Assembly: GCF_014204795.1 (NCBI RefSeq)
Contig: NZ_JACHMB010000001.1
Location: 3,224,001-3,288,000, forward strand
Source of the DNA: Nonomuraea jabiensis
GTDB lineage: Bacteria > Actinomycetota > Actinomycetes > Streptosporangiales > Streptosporangiaceae
Direction of reading: 5' to 3'
DNA length: 64,000 nt
The position numbers were made by a program, and so were the translations under genes. Within the stretch, counting starts at the first letter, position 1; each line of letters opens with the position of its first letter. Positions 62,129 to 64,000 of the stretch are shown piece after piece. The notes under the pieces were generated by a model that was given only the letters and a program-made list of their open reading frames with translations, did not search any database and was not told the DNA's origin.

Positions 62129-63535
62129 ATGACGCCATTGCCAGAGAGCGAGTCGGCACTCCTCGCCGCCCTGTACGCCAGGATCAGCGACGACAAGATG
62201 GGACAGGAGGCTGGCGTCAAGCGGCAGCTCGCCGACGGGCGCGGCATCGCTCAACGGCTGGGCCTGCCGGAGCCCCGCGAGTTCGTCGACAACGACATCA
62301 GCGCGACCAACGCCAAGCACCGTCCCGAGTACGAGAACCTCCTGGCCGCCATCGCTGCGGGCCTGATTCGCATCGTGATCATTTACCACTTGTCGCGGTT
62401 GTGGAGGAATCGCAAAGAGCGGGCCGCTGGCATCGAGTTCTTCAAGAAGTACGGCGTGCGGCTGATCATGGTGAAAGGCCCTGAGATCGACTTCGCCACG
62501 GCGTACGGTCGGGCGATGGCTGGGCTGTTGGGCGAGTTCGATTCGATGGAGGTTGAAGTTAAGAGCGAGAGGCAGGTGAGTGAGATGGAGCAGGCCGTGC
62601 GTGATGGCCGCCCGCCGACCGGTCGCCGGGCATTCGGCTACGCCCGTACGGGCGGCGAACTGGTCGCCGAGGAGGCCGAAGTGGTCGCCGAGGCGTACCG
62701 ACTGCTACTCACTGGCGCCAGCCTGTCGAGCATCGCGAAGTGGCTCAACGAGGCCGGATGGCGGACCACGACGGGCGGCGCGTGGGGACACAACAGCGTG
62801 CGCAGCGTACTCATGAACGAGCGCAACGCGGGCCTGCGTGAGTACCACGGCGACCTGTACGGGGGCTCGTGGCCGCCGATCGTCGCTGAGGAGACATGGC
62901 GAGCGGCCCATGCCATCCTGACCGACGCTGGCCGCCGCACGAACAAGGTGGGCAGCTCGCGGAAGTGGCTGCTGACGAACCTCGCACACTGCGGCGTGTG
63001 CGCCGCCCAGGATATTGAGAGCGTGATGCTCTGCACATACCGCGACGACGCCAGGCGCGTATATCGATGCAAGCGATCGCCCGGCCACCTGACGCGCAAC
63101 GCGGCGCCGGTCGACGAGCTGGTTGCCCGCGTCGTTGTTGAGCGGTTGTCCCGGCCAGATGCGGCCGACCTGCTCGTGAACGAGGACGCGCCAGATCTCG
63201 CGGCCCTCCGAGGAGAGGCCATGACCCTGCGGGCCCGCCAGGAGGACATTGCGGCCGCGTTCGGCGACGGTGAGATGACCCGCGTGCAGTTCAGAACCGC
63301 AAACGAGCGCGTGGCCGCGCGCCTGGCCGAGGTCGAGGCGGCCATGGGCGACGTGCAACGCGTGCCAGTGCTCGCCGACCTCGTGAAGGCTGATGACGTG
63401 TCGGCCGTCTGGGACGGGCTCATGCTGGACCGGCAGCGCGCCGTCGTGGACGTGCTCATGACCGTGACCATCCTGCCGGCTGGACCGGGCCGCCGCGTAT
63501 TCGATCCCGCGAGCGTAAAAATCGACTGGCGCTAA
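62129..63535 (+). CDS. large serine recombinase (phage/ICE integrase)
   Basis: 468 residues from ATG 62129. N-terminal resolvase domain with catalytic Ser in YARISDDKMGQ, FVDNDISATN, and HLSRLWRNRKERAAGIEFFKKYGVRL; Arg-rich catalytic helix. Recombinase domain: PPTGRRAFGYARTGGELV, SIAKWLNEAGWRTTTGGAWGHNSVRSVLMNERNAGLREYHGDLY. The zinc-ribbon is visible as LAHCGVCAAQ and YRCKRSPGHL. Coiled-coil C-terminus (RARQEDIAAAFGDGEMTRVQF). It starts ~15 bp from the break in the radical SAM gene, so this is the element's left end. Confidence 0.95.
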   Translation: MTPLPESESALLAALYARISDDKMGQEAGVKRQLADGRGIAQRLGLPEPREFVDNDISATNAKHRPEYENLLAAIAAGLIRIVIIYHLSRLWRNRKERAAGIEFFKKYGVRLIMVKGPEIDFATAYGRAMAGLLGEFDSMEVEVKSERQVSEMEQAVRDGRPPTGRRAFGYARTGGELVAEEAEVVAEAYRLLLTGASLSSIAKWLNEAGWRTTTGGAWGHNSVRSVLMNERNAGLREYHGDLYGGSWPPIVAEETWRAAHAILTDAGRRTNKVGSSRKWLLTNLAHCGVCAAQDIESVMLCTYRDDARRVYRCKRSPGHLTRNAAPVDELVARVVVERLSRPDAADLLVNEDAPDLAALRGEAMTLRARQEDIAAAFGDGEMTRVQFRTANERVAARLAEVEAAMGDVQRVPVLADLVKADDVSAVWDGLMLDRQRAVVDVLMTVTILPAGPGRRVFDPASVKIDWR

Positions 63536-63671
63536 ATGTTCGATTTTTGGGCGATTTGCCGTATCGCTAGCTAAAGGGCGGTAGCTAATTAGGCCTAGTG
63601 TTCGTGTCGAAACTGGCGCGGCTATCCCGACTTAGCAATAATGATCACAGTCCGCCTCGGGATAGGCGGCG

Positions 63672-64000
63672 GTGCCGGGCGAGCAGTTGGCCCGCACGAC
63701 GACGGTTTATCCACAGGCTCGGTTCGCGCCCGATGCCGTCCCCCATGCCGTCGCCAAGGTCGTGGCTGCGCGAAGAGGAACCGAAGCGCGGCCACGCGGC
63801 AAGCCCTTATCAGGAGGGCCTGCCGTCCGGGAAGTCCAGGGGGACTTCGTGGAACGCATCGCACCATCGTGGACCAACGCGCGAGCGCGGTTGGCCCGCG
63901 CCAGACAGACCGGCGATAAGGAGGCCGAGGAGCGCGCACGCGTTGACCTCAAGGCGGCACGGGCCGCCGACTACATCCAGGCCCTAGTGGATAGCGCGCC
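63672..64000 (+). CDS. element-encoded hypothetical protein, cut by right edge
   Basis: From GTG 63672 the frame is open to the right edge (109 residues): MPGEQLARTTVYPQARFAPD, VQGDFVERIAPSWTNARARL, ARARQTGDKEAEERARVDLK, AARAADYIQALVDSA. Helical and basic near the start, with normal GC3 codons late in the frame. The start is uncertain (TTG 63687 and GTG 63762 are alternatives). No family recognised; being the second gene after the recombinase, it could be an accessory integration or excision function. Confidence 0.5.
   Translation, partial: MPGEQLARTTTVYPQARFAPDAVPHAVAKVVAARRGTEARPRGKPLSGGPAVREVQGDFVERIAPSWTNARARLARARQTGDKEAEERARVDLKAARAADYIQALVDSA

Overview
The window is high-GC actinobacterial DNA. 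GTG starts are common, third codon positions are almost always G or C, many genes overlap by 4 nt, and the contents include SigE-family sigma factors, AfsR/SARP and NarL-type two-component regulators, a bacterial proteasome activator and a secreted GH6 cellulase. The gene set resembles a Streptosporangiaceae chromosome (Nonomuraea-like). That genus-level guess is inference; I could not run a search.

Layout. (1) 1-9.7 kb, core: a repeat-rich membrane protein cut by the left edge, a GT87 mannosyltransferase-like protein, DUF4446, pheA, serS, a cold-shock protein, a HAD phosphatase, and a quinone oxidoreductase coupled to the proteasome activator Bpa. Short tandem repeats lie before and after pheA. 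(2) 9.7-21.8 kb: an EspI-like ParA ATPase with a long repetitive N-terminus, tRNA-Ser(UGA), a STAS protein, a Nudix-NYN fusion, an M15 peptidase, a four-gene operon (MFS exporter, two small membrane proteins, universal stress protein) facing a TetR regulator, a cellulase behind a CebR-type box, and a flavin monooxygenase. (3) 21.8-41.1 kb, signalling: an ABC ATPase plus a permease fused to a secreted S33-type peptidase, facing a two-component system; a frameshifted ADP-ribosyltransferase remnant; an AfsR regulator; LysR; tRNA-Arg(ACG); a second two-component system; two SigE-type sigma factors; MaoC; an ATPase; and a MauE/DoxX pair.

(4) 42.5-51 kb is the most unusual part. An intact tRNA-Ser(GCU) gene is followed by two further copies of its 3' end, a fourth degenerate end and three decayed tyrosine-recombinase 3' ends, all with the same polarity. 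I read this as a stack of elements that integrated one after another at one tRNA and then decayed. One of them was hit by a 2,044-bp IS30-type element whose ends and 3-bp target duplication can be read from the sequence. It carries an ArsR repressor and an antibiotic-biosynthesis-type monooxygenase as passengers, with two matching operators between them. Cargo elsewhere in the stack includes two lipoproteins, a secreted DUF4360/RTX-repeat protein, a small Cys/Trp-rich protein and a DHFR-family protein.

(5) 51-61.4 kb: RidA, GNAT, L,D-transpeptidase, P450, orotate phosphoribosyltransferase, a P-loop kinase-like protein, an integral membrane protein, the xylA-xylB operon, and a MarR/VOC divergent pair. 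(6) 61.4-64 kb: a radical SAM gene is broken inside its Fe-S cysteine motif by an element that starts with a large serine recombinase. The element runs off the right edge.
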